64,000 nucleotides of DNA from Phallusia fumigata (taxonomy: Eukaryota > Chordata > Ascidiacea > Phlebobranchia > Ascidiidae). The number at the start of each line of letters is the position of its first letter. Position 1 is the first letter of the stretch. The notes under the pieces are model-generated. The model saw only the letters and a program-made list of their open reading frames with translations, did no database searches and was not told the DNA's origin. The stretch is taken from positions 1-64,000 of the forward strand of contig QXVZ01001034.1 of the NCBI GenBank assembly GCA_008931825.1, in the 5' to 3' direction. Made by a program: the position numbers and the translations under genes. Of the stretch, positions 24,946-36,985 are shown in pieces.

Positions 24946-27900
24946 CAGAAACAATCATGTTATAAAATGCCATGCGATTTCGGGACTTAATGTAATGTGG
25001 GTATTGAAAATATATCCAATGTAACAAAGAAAATGGGAAATGTGGAGAACGTCATTTTGAGGTGGTAGTGCATGTGGAATGAAAATATGGAGACGCCACC
25101 TCTTTAGTTAATGTTCTTTACTCTATAGCCCCAGCAGTTACCCCACTAGCTCCCTAAAATGAGGCAAATAGTTAAACAAACTGCGAATTGGATGAAATTT
25201 GGACAGTTTGTATAATGTTATTTGGTGCAATAATTGAAACATTCCCATGAAGTAGATGAAATTTAAATAGTTTGTATAACATATCATTGTGGGGCAGTAA
25301 TTGATATGTTTCCTAGAGCTTCAGCAGATACTGCACTATCACCCTTAAATGAGTCAAATTAATAAAAAAATGTCTGAATCAGATGAAATATAGACAGTTT
25401 GTGGGGACCCATGTTCTTTTGCCTGCAAAAACAATCATGTTATAAAAACCTTGAGTAACTATGGGTGGGACCTAATGTGAAATGACATGGTAAATGTATG
25501 TTAATTTTTAAATGGGGTAATAATGTGTATAGAATGGCAATATGGTGTAAGCCACCCTTCTAGTTTTTTTCTAAACAGCTTGATGAAGGTTATAGTGGTC
25601 GATCCATTGACGTCTTGGTTTGATGAAAATTTATGCAGGTCTATTTCTTCTCTAGGTTCGCAAAGTTGCATTTATGATGAAGCCCAAAGCAATGTTTCCT
25701 GTGATCGGTGCTATTCCGATTTTTATCAATACAAAAGAAAGATTGGATTCTGGGCTCTCAACTCTGTGGAGTCTGTCAAAAATGTTGCAGCATTTGTGTA
25801 TAACAGGTTTTCACGAGCTACAGACTTACACACATGTTGTCATGGATTTTGTAAAGCGAAACAAATTGTGTTTGGATGTTTGAAAAAACTTTGCAAAGAT
25901 TCCTTTTCCAGCTTACCCAACCTTGATCACATTACTGCTGATGATCTATTGCTGTCTGCCTTGCATATTATCAACTATCAATCACTGGCAGAGTTTGAAA
26001 ATCTTAAGGTTTCAAAATGCAAGGAAAAGCACAGAATTATAGCAATTCTTTCCCAGCTTTTAAACGAGAACCAAAGGTCACTCTTACTGGCGATTTCAAG
26101 ACAAAACCAACTAGAGTTCTATAAGGAAAAATGGATGATGCTTTGGAAATATTTGATTAATCAGAAAAAGGGTAAGAATTAGATTGTTGGTTTGAACACG
26201 CGGGTTCAGTCGAGTGGTTAGTGCCACTGCTTTGTGCTCACAAGGTTGTTGGTTCTAATCCTGTCTCTTTCGCTGGTGTGTCCCTGAGCAACTGAATTAA
26301 AGTCACTAATTTTGAAAAAAATGAATAAACAAAAATGATGCAACAGTACTGCCATAAGGCAGGTGGTACAATGCTTAACTTGCAAGCATACTGCATTCAA
26401 GCGTTGCTGCTGTCCACCCCTTTCCCGTGTGGATAAAAGTTAAACAAACTATATAGCTAGGGTAGCAAAGCGCCCAGAAAGACAGAGGTTGTTGGTTTAA
26501 ATCCCACTGTAGTCTAAACTTTCCACTACATATCTTGCTTGTGTGTTCATATTGCTAAGCTTTTTGTGTACTATAACTTTTATTCTTGTCGTTGGGCAAT
26601 TGTTGTATTTTTCATGCAGTTTTTATGAGCCAGTTCTCGTCTTGCAATATAAATACAACCTAAATATTGAAGATACTCTTATATTTTATTAGACAAAGAA
26701 ACACTAAGGTTTGCAACAAGATGCCACAAACAATTAATTCAAACTGTGAGAGAGGAACCATGCAAGAACTTTTGTAGAAATCTCTTAAAAAGTGACAACT
26801 TGCTTGTGATGGTTGGAAGTGATGGTGTTATTTATGACAGGTTGCTTTTGTGATGGCAGAATTGTTTTTGATGTTAAACATATTTGATTTTTTGTAGTTT
26901 TAAAGAAGATTTAATATTTAGATTTACATTTTCATGTAAGTATTGCTATGAATGTCTAACCCCAAATTTGCCAAGCCTAATGAGTTTTTTTATCCTAATG
27001 ATTTGTTTCATGAAATGCTTGTTTAACAACGAACAACATAAAAATACTTGATTTGACAAATAATTTATTTTTGAAATAGGCAACGTGACCCACCTGGTCA
27101 GCGGAGCATTTACATTCCGCCAGGCGATCCATTCCTGGAATCTTATCGTCTTTCAACATTCATTAAGTACCCAACTGAAGTTCCCGTCAATCCACGCTTT
27201 CTGGCCTCGGCAGGTTTTTATTACACTGGATACAAAGATCGTGTGAAGTGCTTCAGGTAGAAAATTATGAAAAATTACTCAGAAACTGAAGCCAACTTTT
27301 AAAAATTTGTACACGCTGCAAATCTTTCGTGCTCGCCCAGGCAGAAAGTGTCTTACGTTAGCACTTGGTACATTTCTAAGTGCTGTTTACTTTTTGTGAT
27401 ATTTTAACAATCAAACATTTCTTATTTGAAATACTCAGTCTGGAATGCTTTGGCACTGGAAAGGCCTGATGATGCCCTTAAACATAGTTTGGATATTCAC
27501 TAGTGATAAAGTGCCTTATTTTTACAATTGGCTAATTGAACTTCATTGTAAAATGTGACAAACACTAATGCCACAAAAAAACATTGCATCTGAAATACAA
27601 CCCATACCTTTTTGGAAGCATTCATATTTATCTGTTGAGTTTTGCTTTTTCCATATATTTCATTTATACGCACTTGAAAACATCCATCCAGAGTTGTGTT
27701 ATTTCTACAGCTGTGGTTTAAGTGTGGAGCAGTGGGTATCAGGTGATGATGTGCGCTCTGCACAATGGCACAGGGCAGACTGCAAGTTTCTGAAGGGACT
27801 TGACTCCGGCAATGTTCCGGTCGGTAAGTTTTAGGCTGTATACATGCCAGAACTCCTGTGGCCAGTGAGCATGGTCTGCACATTTCAAATCAAATAGTTT

Positions 27901-30900
27901 GTAGAAAAGCACCCAAATAGGTCATCATCATTGGTCCTTTAACTTCGTTTGGGGGCTTCTTAAGTTTTTACTTTGCCATTGCAAGTCTGTTGCATTAACT
28001 TCTACTTTTCAGTGTACATACTTTATTCGTGTGGTCTTCTGCTGGTTTATGATGCTTGCCCACAGATTTTGCTCAAATTGTGCCTAGTGGCATTAATCAG
28101 ATTTTAACTTGGTTGTGTTAATGGAATACATTGCCTGTAGAAGTAATAAGTTTTTAACCAAACAACTGCAGGTTTTACTCCATAAAAAAACACAATAGTT
28201 GGAGGGTGGTTAAACTCAACTCAACAACAGAGAAAAAACACAAATGTTATTCAATTTTTTTAAACATTTTTTACAGGTGGTGGAGGGTTGGCAAGATTTC
28301 TTAATCCACCATCGCATTTCAGTGTAAGATCTTTGTTATGTTATTTAAAAATATGAGGTAGTAAACTCAAGACCTTCTATGACTTTCTAGTTGTAGAGCT
28401 AACGTTTATGCCAACCAAAATAATTTCTTCTTTTTTTCTGGTCAAAAGTACAATGATGCCCACAGATTATATATGAATTAGACCAATTTATACAACTTTC
28501 ACAGTCAGATCTTATGCAAGTAGCAGTATTATCTCTTTCTTTTGTGCTGCTTTAAGGCATTGTGGTTGTGACAAATTGTTTTGACAAATTTTATTTGTGC
28601 TTTACCAATAATCATTCGTAAAACACAGATAAGAGCTGCAAATTTTACCAGCTCCCCAGCACCATCCAGCCAGGCACAGCAAACACAAAGTTTGCCTACT
28701 CGTGGGAGTGGATATACACAACTGGGTAGGTTCAAATACAAGTAGTATTTGAGAGCACTGGCCCTGAAACTCCTATGCAAACGTTATAAATCTGATTATG
28801 ATTTAACTTGCAAACTTCAACCATAGCCCAATTGTGAACAACTAAGAATGGCAATCCACGTAAAAGCTGAAATGTGTAAAATTTAACTATACATGTTAAT
28901 GTTATGATGCAAGTATTTCTGCTGCCCTGTATTGACTGTTTACATGGTTAAACAAATGCATGTTCAGAAAGATTTTATGTGCTTGTCAATAAATTGTATA
29001 ACTTATGAATGAGAATATATTGTCAGTATGGTAGTATATTCTTGTTTAAAATTTGATCAAAACCATTTTCTTCAGGTTGTTTACACCAAGCTATGTCAAG
29101 CAAAAATAGCACAAGTTTGGTTTGTGAAAAGAAGTAGAATATACTTTGCATACTCAGGAACATATACAGGCATTTTTATTTGTTGTATAATTTTAGGCCA
29201 AGGTTCATATGCAGTACCACACCCGAGACAGACTGCTTCAATATATAACGTAAGTTTTACAATTAAAATATTGCTACTGTGTTTTCACTCCAATTTCGAA
29301 TGATGTTGGTAAATTTGGCATTGACCAAACAAAACTGGATTCAAATGAGCAAAGAAGGAAAAGACAACAAAATGCCTTGTTAGCAAAAACAATGAAAACA
29401 AAACAAGACACCAAGATAAATGCAAAACTAGTGGCCATTGCCGTGTCAAATGGTTAGATATGTTAAGAGGGGAGACTCTCTTCTGTTTATGTCATGTGCT
29501 TTTGACCATCATGCATATATATTTAGCACAGTTCTAATTTTATGGTCATGCCTCAATAGCAAAACTTAATTCTAAGTATATATAACAGGTGGGTTTCTGA
29601 AGGAAATTTATTGATTTTAGAATATCTTTCAAACATTTCAAACCATTGGGTTTGGGCGAAAAAAAATAAATACTTAGGAATAAAACATTGGTGTTAAACC
29701 CGTGCTATTTGTTGCTTTTTATTTATACTGTTTTGTTTTGAAAAAAGGCAGGTATTTTGTGTGGTGATAGATTTAATAATGCTATATAAGTAGACCAAAA
29801 AGTTTTAGTTTGTAGTGTCAAATCACTATGTCTCTTTAAACTAGCCCAAATCGTTTGATCTTCCCAGTTTTTGTAGGCCCAAATCAGGGGTTTAGGCCTT
29901 GCACCACAATGCAATGACCATATGGACTTGAAAACCCGGCGTAGTGTTCTATACAGTCTAATAACAGCGAGAAAAATTTTGTGGTGAAGTCATTAAGTCA
30001 GTTTGTTAAAAAATAAAACTTGACAAAATTCTGAAAGCTTTTGTAATAGAACACCACCTGTTGTGCAGTTTGTGACATCCAATGTGTAAAATATTAATTG
30101 TGTAACAAAGCTTGTTATGTTATGTTTTACTAGACTAATTAGTGATAAACAGCAATAGTACAAATATATTTGTTAAAAGCCATTTTCATGCGATGGAATA
30201 TCTTCTTAATTAGATTCTCTCTGTTTGTACAAACTTTGTTGTTAGTATTAGGCTGCTGACTGTATTTTCTTTTATCAGTTACTGACATAGACAACCTATT
30301 TAGATGTTTAGCTTAAACTTTTTATCTGAAAACAGACGAACCAAAATTAAACTTATTATTTGATTGGCTAATATCACAAAACACAAAAAAATTATTCAGG
30401 GTATTAACAAGTACATAAAAATTTGCCATTTTAAATCCCTGAGGAATATGCCTTTATTGCTTTTATAGCACAGCTGTCCGTAAAAATGCAATTGAACAAT
30501 AATTACCAATTTGGTTCTGTAACCAAATCCCAATTCCTAAACCGCAAGTTGATGAATAACATCTTTTGTATCAATCAGTAACACGAGCCTTGCTAACTTT
30601 GTTCAAATGAGGAAGTTGTCGACACAATGAAGGATCATAAAAATCATAATCATTAACCACTATTTTCTAAATTTTTCAAAATTACAGACAAAAAAATGAA
30701 AGAATATGACAATTTTTTTCTATAATTCGTATTGGTTAAATAAATTGTTCAGCGTGCATGGAAAAATTTTAGTCATATGGGGAAAAAACTTTTATATGTG
30801 TGTCATTTTTATTGTTTTATTTATGGCTTCCCTGACAAAAGAGGAAAAAAATTTTTTATTTGTGTCTATTTCCAATAATTCCTTTGGCATTTTTAACCGA

Positions 30901-33900
30901 GAAATTGAATTTAATCTGTTGAGTTGAATGATTTTTTACACATTGTATGTGTGAAGCATCGTTATCCATACCAATTACTCGCACTGTGCCGTCAATTGCC
31001 CCAAAGTTGTTAATGACTTATGTTATAACTACACAGTTTATTAAAGTCATGCTTTATTCACGGCTTTCATAGGTGAATATTTTTTAATTAAAGTTTTTAT
31101 ATCATAGATCGTTGAGTTTGCGAACATACCGTCATCCTACCACGAACACTTCCTGAAGAGTCTAGACTTGCGAAAAGAATCTGAAAGAATGTGAGTCACA
31201 CTTCAAAGTCTGATAGTGATGTTACACGGCCAAGGGTAGCACTCAAAGCAGGAATGACAAAACAAGAAACGTGAAAGAGGAGGAAACTAATATTAGAAAT
31301 AGCCCTAAATTTAAAAGTTACATGTAAAACTTACCAACAATTATTAAAAATGTATATATTAACCTGTGACAAAATAGAAATCTTTCTATTGTGTAATACT
31401 CATGACCCCTCAAATCAGAAATTATCTTAACATCAGACATGAAGATTGGAAGTTTATTACGTCACAATATAGCTATGACTAGAAGGGAAAGCCCCATTAG
31501 GACAGTTTTTATGCTTCGTGGTTGTGCTTTTTAGGTAGGCAAGCAATGTTTAATGAATAAATATGAATGAAATTTAACGGGTGGCAGACTGAGTTATGGG
31601 GGTGAGTTTTACATTTGGCTCCAAGCCCAATAACCCCTTCAAAAAGGTTGAATTAGGAAACAATGTCAGGGTTGGATGAAATTTAGACAGTATGTAAAAC
31701 ATGCCATTGTGGTGTATCAATTTCTATGTTTGACCCAAAAGCCTCAGCAGTTACCCCGCTACCTCCCTAAAATGGGTCAAATTTTTACCCCTGCTGGCCA
31801 AGTTATTGTTATAAGCACCAACTGTTTCATTACAACAAGTCTGGGAAATTGATTAAAAATATCTGTCACGATTTTGACATTACTATGGTACCTGATGTAA
31901 AATATTTTAGTAAATATATATTATTTTAATTTAAGTGAGACTGTATGTGGAATGGCAATATGGCGAAAGCCACCCTTCTGTTTTTTTTTCCTATTGCTAT
32001 TTCCAACTGTTTCCTTTCTTGAGTTGAGTTAAGTTTATTTCGTTAACATAAACATAAACCTGTTTATTACAAATAAACACAATTTTAATTTATTACATAG
32101 CCATCAATTTTTTCATTTAGTCGAACTTTTGAACACTGGCCATCTGAAACACCAACAGTGAGTCCAAATGACCTTGCAAGGTCAGGTTTCTTCTACTTGG
32201 GGAATCTTGATCGAGTTCAGTGTTTTTCTTGCGCTGGGGTTTTAAGAAATTGGAATTATGGGGACCATGTGCAAGCGGAACATAGAAGACACTTTCCTCA
32301 TTGCAAGTAAATATCTGAACTGCAAGTTTTATTAGAGTCAGAACAAAAACAATTGTCAAACTGCCTGATAATCAGCTTTCAGATTGCAGGTATGCTACTT
32401 AATTATTGAGCAAAAAATGCTATTACAGCAACTTTAGTATCTCGGCCAAAATGGATTTTTGTAACAAGCTGAATCACATTTGCTTCTCAAAGCCTCTTGT
32501 GCCTGCATTAAATTTACAAAAGCATCATTTTAACAATGCAATGTTACCATGTTTTGGTTGTTATTGCAGATTGGTACAAGGAGCAGAGGACCGAAACGTC
32601 GCTCTTACAGAGACTGAGAGAGCCGCTATACCTCGGCAGCAAACTGTTTTCCAAGAACCTCCAGATCCTTCAGAAAATGAACAGGTAGTTGAAATAATTG
32701 GAGCTTTGACCTGTAAATTTAAGAGGCTTCAAAAGTGCTGAAGTTTTGTCTTAAATGCAGAATTTGTCCATGAACTTTGCATGCATGCAGTGGTCACGGA
32801 CTAGCAGCAAAAGCTCTTGGCAGTGTTACAATGGGTGTTTGTTTGATCTTGTTTCTGGTAGGGATAGGCCAAAACTGCAAGTGTTCTGTTTGGTCAAGCA
32901 CCAAGCATATCACGTTCACACTCGGTGCTCGGTCGAGCCTGCTTGGTGTATTGTGATGTCACAAACATTTCCATTTACACTGTAGTTTTTTTTACTTTTT
33001 CAAGGTCCCTTTTTAGCCACCAGGGCAGTATTTAAGTTCTAGACTAGAGGTCCCTTCTGCGTAACATGTAAGGCAGGCCAACGCTATGGAAAACACCAAT
33101 TTTTTAGTAACAACAGTGGCGGCCAAGCGCCGAGCATCTAAAATTGCGATGCTCGGTACCGAGTACTCGGGTTCTGACACGTTTCGGCCCATCCCTAATT
33201 TTTGGGTTACCTGTCAAATTGTTTGTGTCGGCCTAAGGTTTGCAATTAACAGTGTTTTTTATTTTAGAGGGACTTGCGAAACATGTTCCAATGCCAATTC
33301 CCAGTAAACCCTCACATGAGAAATGAAGACACAAGGTTTGAGACTTTCGATCATCGTTGGGCTGCCAACAATGTCGATGCAACACCCAGACAAATTGCTA
33401 GGGCAGGATTCTTCTTCTTAGGTACGATTTTCTCTTAAAAAAGCAAGTGTCTGTACATTGGTTGTCTTCAAAATTATGCCTTTTATAACATTGATTGTTG
33501 TCTGTAACAGGGCTTTCCGAACTTTTTAGTGTACAACCCCACAAAATTTGGGACCCCTTGCTTTTAAAAGTAAAATTCAATTCAAAACATACATGCTGTT
33601 ACGGTCATTTTTTCTTGTCAGTGTAATTTAAACCTAATATAATATCCAGCTGCGTCATAAGCATAGGGCGTTCATTTCTTGCTGCCTACTACTATCACAT
33701 ATTTCTTGTTGTGAGATTGTCTGCACTTTGAGTTTTGCATTTGTTTTGGCATTCCTGTGTTAAAAGTCAGAAAAAGTACAATTTGGTTTATAATTTGGCT
33801 CTGGTTTAGAAAAAACTCCAATCAGTCCTTTTTGTTGGCTTGACATACATTAAATATGTACTGATGCCAAACTCCAACATGCACATGTCCATGCATACGC

Positions 33901-36900
33901 AGATAAACAGAGTTGAGTTTATTTCGCTTTGTGAAAGAAATCGTAGCGACACAATTGCACTAAAACAAGCCGAAGATAGCCACATAATGTAAAAGCGTTA
34001 TGGAGCACGAAAAGTGAAGTACACAATTAGTGGATCAAGATTGAAGGCGCTGCAGCTACACTGTCGTATATTACACACATTACCACATATTGTTGCATTG
34101 CAATGCACACAGACATGACATCATAACAAATCAGAATGACTGCTTTAGTGCAGACTAGTGTTACTAAACCAGTTTTGGTTTGTTGAAGTCTAGTGAAGCT
34201 CAATGAACATGGGTTTGTTTTAAAGGAGAACGTGATAGAGTGAAGTGTTGGTATTGCAATGGTGGTTTACAAAACTGGGACCCACAAGATGAACCTTGGA
34301 CAGAACATGCAAAGTGGTTTCCTACGTAAGTTCAAGTGTAATATACTAAATATTACAATGTGAAAATGGGTAGTGGCCAAAACACAAGTGTTCTGTTTGC
34401 CTGGGCAAGTTGAAATTAATGACAGAACAATATATTACCATACATTTTTTACCCATCCTAAATGTTGTAAATTTGTGAGCTTTGGTACTGGGTGATCTTT
34501 TAGCTAACCCCATTTATAATTATTCAGTTGTGAATTCCTTTTGCAACGAAAGGGACCTGACTTTGTCCATCGCATGGTCTCATTGTTCCCCAACCTACCC
34601 CGACCTCCGATGCGGGGTAATTATGATGTTCCTCCGATCCCAAGGGAAGGGGAAAGAAGACCCCAGTTTGGAAGAGCACCAACCCCACCCCCGCAAATTA
34701 TTGACCCACAGGTATTTACATATCTTCACAAGAGGACAGAAACACAGAACTATTGCTGAGACACTCAAGCTGTCACAAAAAAAAACTAAGTTTCACAAAA
34801 ATCCAAACGACAACAAATGCACCAAACTATCACAAAGCACAGAATTATCATGCAGGAATTCCAGATCACTCAATTTGCATATTTTTGCATGAGATATAAC
34901 TTTCTCAAATCCAGGAGGAATTGCGTCGTGAGGAGGAACATATCAACACAGCGATGCAATCAAACATTGTTGCAAGGGCTCTTGAGATCGGATTTGAACT
35001 TCCAGTTATTCGAAGAGTTGTCCAACGGTTGGTTTTTCATATTTTGTGCATCCTTTGTTGGAAAAATGGTGACACTTTTAAACCATCAACTGTGTACTAA
35101 CACTTATGGCATTAGTCTGTTGTTGCAATTAATTTTATGTATGTTGCCTATTAACTTTCATTAGTTAAAATTCATGGATACTGAAGCATCTAGGAGTAAA
35201 CGCTGTGAATAAAAAGTGTCAATTTTCTTTTTTTTTAATTAGCTAAGACTTGCCTAAGTAGGCTATGGGCAAGTGGTATATAACAGCAGTTCATACAAAC
35301 ATAGGCACACTATGAAACTCTAAATGTATTGGTCTACTAGATTTTTGACACAAGTAAATATAGTTTATGATGGTTATACCCAGACTTTGCTTTGACTAAG
35401 TTTCTTCTACTGCATTTGGATTTCCGACTCATTTTAAACATGGTTCCCAAACTTTTTGCTACATGGGGTCCAAGCCATTTTAGATTCACACTATTAAATG
35501 GTGTAATCCAGTACTTGCAATGCTGGTTACTGTTATTATGGACCTGATGGTAAAAACACATTGTTTTTCTATGTTTTTTTTCTGCTCTGCAGCTTGTCTA
35601 TGCAGTTTTGCTAAGAAAAGATTGTTGGATTTAGATGAAACTGTCACATCTGTTTCAAATTTAAAAATTTATATGCAGGCGGTTGCAACGCAGTGACATG
35701 TACAACACAGTGGAGGATTTGGTGAGCGACCTAACGTCAGAAGAGGCGGCACACAACTCTGATAGTGACAATGAAGAAGCACCGATGCAGTCTCAACCAT
35801 CAGGTGGGGAATTGTTTTTTACTGGCTATTGACAAACATTTGCCTGCTTGGAAGTGAAGTTACCCTTTGTTTTCAGTTTTGCTTTGTGAAAACAAATCTA
35901 CTATTCTTGACACATCAGGGCACAGAGTTGCAGCTCACCTATCATTGTAACAGATCTTTGCCTCTGTATGTGCCCAGTTGTGGCATTGAACACATAACAT
36001 GAGGTTGGGGTTTGCAGCCAGTTATTCCCAACAAACTGGGGTGCCGTAATCTGGCTACACTAACCTATACGGCCAATGTCCTGTTACCAGCCACACTGTT
36101 GAGGCTCGAGAGGTAGAAACAGTGTGCACTATCTGCAGCTCAGCTATAGTTTGAAGTCCTGTACAAAGTATTGGTTTAAAGTCAAGCTGTAACATCACTT
36201 GTTTAGCGCTGACATGATGTGATGCCAGTGTGTGCTAGATAAAGACATTTTCAGCTGACCACTAAAGTTTGCAATAACACTACTAATACCAAATCTATCA
36301 GCACGCACGAATTTATCTGTGTACTTTAAAATAAAAATGAAATTGTCCATATTAGGGACTATCTTTTTTCTAAAAAAGTGTTGTAACATCCAATGTTACA
36401 AACCCAAAGATGATTTGGATTTTCGAACTGTACACCCTTGGTACATATTTCTTTTTGTAAATCCTACTTTTTTTCATGTTTAGCTCCAGCATCAGTGTCA
36501 AGCCAATCTCTGGAAGAAGGTAATTACTTCTATTCCTAAAGTTGGGGAATTCTAAAATGTTTTTTAATTTAGTGACATATGTTGCATGTAAAAATGACAT
36601 GAAGACTGTTTGCCAGTTTTGTCTAAGAGTAAAATTATGAAATAATTGGTAAACATTTATTGACCTAATTACTGTTTAGAAAAGAAAATTGTGTTAATTC
36701 TGTTTGACTTGCAGGACAACAACTATTCGGATATTTAATTTTCTGAAATCAAAATCTGTACCAACAACTTTCTCTTTGTTTTTAGGTACAAGCTCATCAA
36801 TGCAGGCTCGCATTGCTGAACTACAGGAAGAAAGACGCTGCAAAATATGCTTGGAGCGATTGGCTGACATCGTGTTTGTTCCCTGTGGCCACCTTTGCTG

Positions 36901-36985
36901 CTGCGACCAGTGCGCTACATCCGTGCGTAAGTGCCCGATGTGCCGCAAAAAAATCAAGGAGGCCATTCGGACATACATGTCATAA
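20231..36985 (+). CDS. IAP-1: three-BIR, UBA, RING inhibitor-of-apoptosis protein
   Basis: Likely E3 ubiquitin ligase of the cIAP/XIAP type, about 996 residues. Exons: 20231-20352, 20586-20757, 21107-21170, 22155-22189, 23229-23294, 23655-23739, 25656-26171, 26693-26840, 27080-27256, 27711-27823, 28277-28323, 28629-28725, 29197-29249, 31108-31190, 32121-32306, 32580-32694, 33268-33421, 34226-34325, 34528-34711, 34915-35027, 35679-35803, 36484-36519, 36786-36985. Every joint is GT-AG and keeps frame. Order: unrecognised extension (1-402), BIR1 (about 403-498), Ser/Pro/Gln linker, BIR2 (593-655), BIR3 (712-786), Pro-rich linker, UBA (839-890), acidic linker, RING (949-996). From exon 8 on the model is firm. 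Exons 1-6 are weaker, and the exon 3 donor (GTTG/GTGTGA) is poor. Exon 7 could also start upstream. The start ATG has an ACC before it. First and largest gene of a three-gene IAP cluster. Confidence 0.85.
20806..21063. mobile_element. MITE with AATTACAATT-rich body
   Basis: Terminal inverted repeats read GGAGTTGGATCAACTACA on the left and, complemented, AGAGTGGGATCAATTACA on the right. The body is built of ATTACAATT-like motifs. It lies in IAP-1 intron 2, just before exon 3. Confidence 0.6.
21375..21545 (+). repeat. AACTC-tail dispersed repeat, intronic copy
   Basis: From TCAACCTTGATTCACCAATT through GGCCTGGTGATTGATGTAG to AAATAAAGTCAACTCAA. It lies in IAP-1 intron 3. Confidence 0.55.
21590..21985 (+). 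repeat. Dispersed 'CCCCTAAAATGGGTC' repeat, IAP-1 intron copy A
   Basis: Contains two internal units (TAGCCCCCTAAAAT, then AATTCGATAAAATTTAGAC and CATTGCTT-like runs) and ends with GGTAAGCCACCCTTCTAG. The same end occurs in copies at 22575-23100, 25120-25565 and 31600-31985. Confidence 0.6.
22575..23100 (+). repeat. Dispersed 'CCCCTAAAATGGGTC' repeat, IAP-1 intron copy B
   Basis: Three internal units of about 120 bp, followed by the GGGGACCCATGCATTTC segment, a TA-rich run (about 23010-23075) and the GTAAGTCACCCTTCTAG end. Confidence 0.6.
23475..23530. repeat. Palindromic G/C element, copy 2
   Basis: TATGGGTCCCCTTCCTGAAT followed by GGACACATATTGTTTTC; complements the copy at the window start and lies in IAP-1 intron 5. 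Confidence 0.5.
23836..23925 (+). repeat. tRNA-derived SINE-like fragment
   Basis: An A-box-like TTGGCCAAGTGATTAATG and a B-box-like GGTTGTGCATTTTAATCC lie about 35 bp apart. No acceptor stem is formed, so this is a tRNA-derived repeat and not a tRNA gene. Intronic in IAP-1. Confidence 0.45.
24913..24944. repeat. Poly-C tract
   Basis: A run of 32 C residues at the left edge of a diverged intronic repeat copy. Such a run is likely to vary in length and to hinder sequencing. Confidence 0.9.
24945..25565 (+). repeat. Dispersed 'CCCCTAAAATGGGTC' repeat, IAP-1 intron copies C and D
   Basis: A truncated copy (24945-25080, starting GCAGAAACAATCATGTTATA) is followed by a fuller one (25120-25565) that ends in the shared TGTAAGCCACCCTTCTAG, less than 100 bp before exon 7. 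The open frame that appears to extend exon 7 to 25523 begins inside this repeat, which favours the acceptor at 25655. Confidence 0.55.
26199..26310 (+). repeat. tRNA-derived SINE-like element
   Basis: An A-box-like TTCAGTCGAGTGGTTAGTG and a B-box-like GGTTGTTGGTTCTAATCC, in correct order and spacing, continue into non-tRNA sequence (GCTGGTGTGTCCCTGAGC). No 3' acceptor stem matches. It starts about 25 bp after IAP-1 exon 7. Two weaker relatives follow at about 26345-26440 and 26458-26520. Confidence 0.55.
27080..27823 (+). other. IAP-1 BIR1 (two exons, non-canonical zinc-ligand spacing)
   Basis: The exon pair encodes an Arg-rich lead, [18 protein letters not shown] and then SCGLSVEQW, the hallmark BIR core. 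The intron splits the zinc-binding CFSC. The His expected 17 residues after the second Cys is replaced by Gln. A His stands two residues further on (WHRADC), giving C-x2-C-x18-H-x3-C instead of C-x2-C-x16-H-x6-C. IAP-2 and IAP-3 share this spacing. Confidence 0.85.
31600..31985 (+). repeat. Dispersed 'CCCCTAAAATGGGTC' repeat, IAP-1 intron copy E
   Basis: Same order of motifs as the other intronic copies, ending GCGAAAGCCACCCTTCTG. Just to its right (32023-32045) is a short tail fragment of the AACTC repeat (TTGAGTTGAGTTAAG). Confidence 0.55.
32121..32306 (+). other. IAP-1 BIR2
   Basis: A single exon with a canonical [21 protein letters not shown] and [15 protein letters not shown]. Zinc spacing is C-x2-C-x16-H-x6-C. 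It has no counterpart in IAP-2. Confidence 0.9.
32859..33197. mobile_element. hAT-like MITE with diverged 8-bp target duplication
   Basis: Ends read TAGGGATAGGCCAAAAC and, complemented, TAGGGATGGGCCGAAAC. Flanking octamers GTTTCTGG and ATTTTTGG agree at six of eight bases, as expected for an old hAT target duplication. It lies in IAP-1 between exons 16 and 17. A short relative lies at about 34374-34420. Confidence 0.65.
33268..34560 (+). other. IAP-1 BIR3
   Basis: Spread over exons 17-19: [20 protein letters not shown], then [20 protein letters not shown] and [17 protein letters not shown]. Zinc spacing is canonical. The GGL, EPW and EHAKWFP segments are typical of the BIR3 groove that binds IAP-binding motifs in XIAP and cIAPs. 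Confidence 0.92.
33908..34075 (-). repeat. AACTC-tail dispersed repeat, minus copy
   Basis: A reverse-oriented copy from GAGTTGAGTTTATTTCGC to GGCGCTGCAGCTACA. It lies in the IAP-1 intron between the two BIR3 exons. Confidence 0.55.
34915..35803 (+). other. IAP-1 UBA domain
   Basis: Exons 20-21 read [20 protein letters not shown] and then [14 protein letters not shown], matching the three-helix UBA pattern of cIAP and XIAP, including the GF loop and the closing DLV..L helix. In that family it binds ubiquitin chains. It is followed by an acidic, Ser-rich linker. Confidence 0.8.
36786..36985 (+). other. IAP-1 RING finger
   Basis: The last exon encodes a short lead helix (IAELQEERR) and a complete C3HC4 [25 protein letters not shown]. 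It ends in IRTYMS, like the FMS tail of cIAP/XIAP proteins. All eight zinc ligands are present, so it should be a working E3 module. Confidence 0.95.

Larger units (their letters stand above)
20231..26840 (+). other. IAP-1 N-terminal extension, unrecognised
   Basis: Exons 1-8 encode about 400 residues before BIR1. Exon 2 holds a Cys cluster ([10 protein letters not shown]). Exon 7 holds several Cys pairs (CDRC, CCHGFC) followed by a helical segment with AEFENLK. That segment and exon 8 (ending GSDGVIYDR) align with exons of IAP-2 and IAP-3 (FEFENMR, and ADGAIQDR). The second half is therefore a domain shared by the cluster and set directly before BIR1. I do not recognise it as CARD, death-fold or any other domain known from IAPs. 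Exons 1-6 have no visible counterpart in IAP-2. Confidence 0.55.

Noticed and set aside
25523-25655. Extension of IAP-1 exon 7 upstream to the first ATG of the open frame
   Set aside because: This part is the end of a dispersed intronic repeat. The acceptor at 25655 has a strong pyrimidine tract and fits the preceding exon phase.
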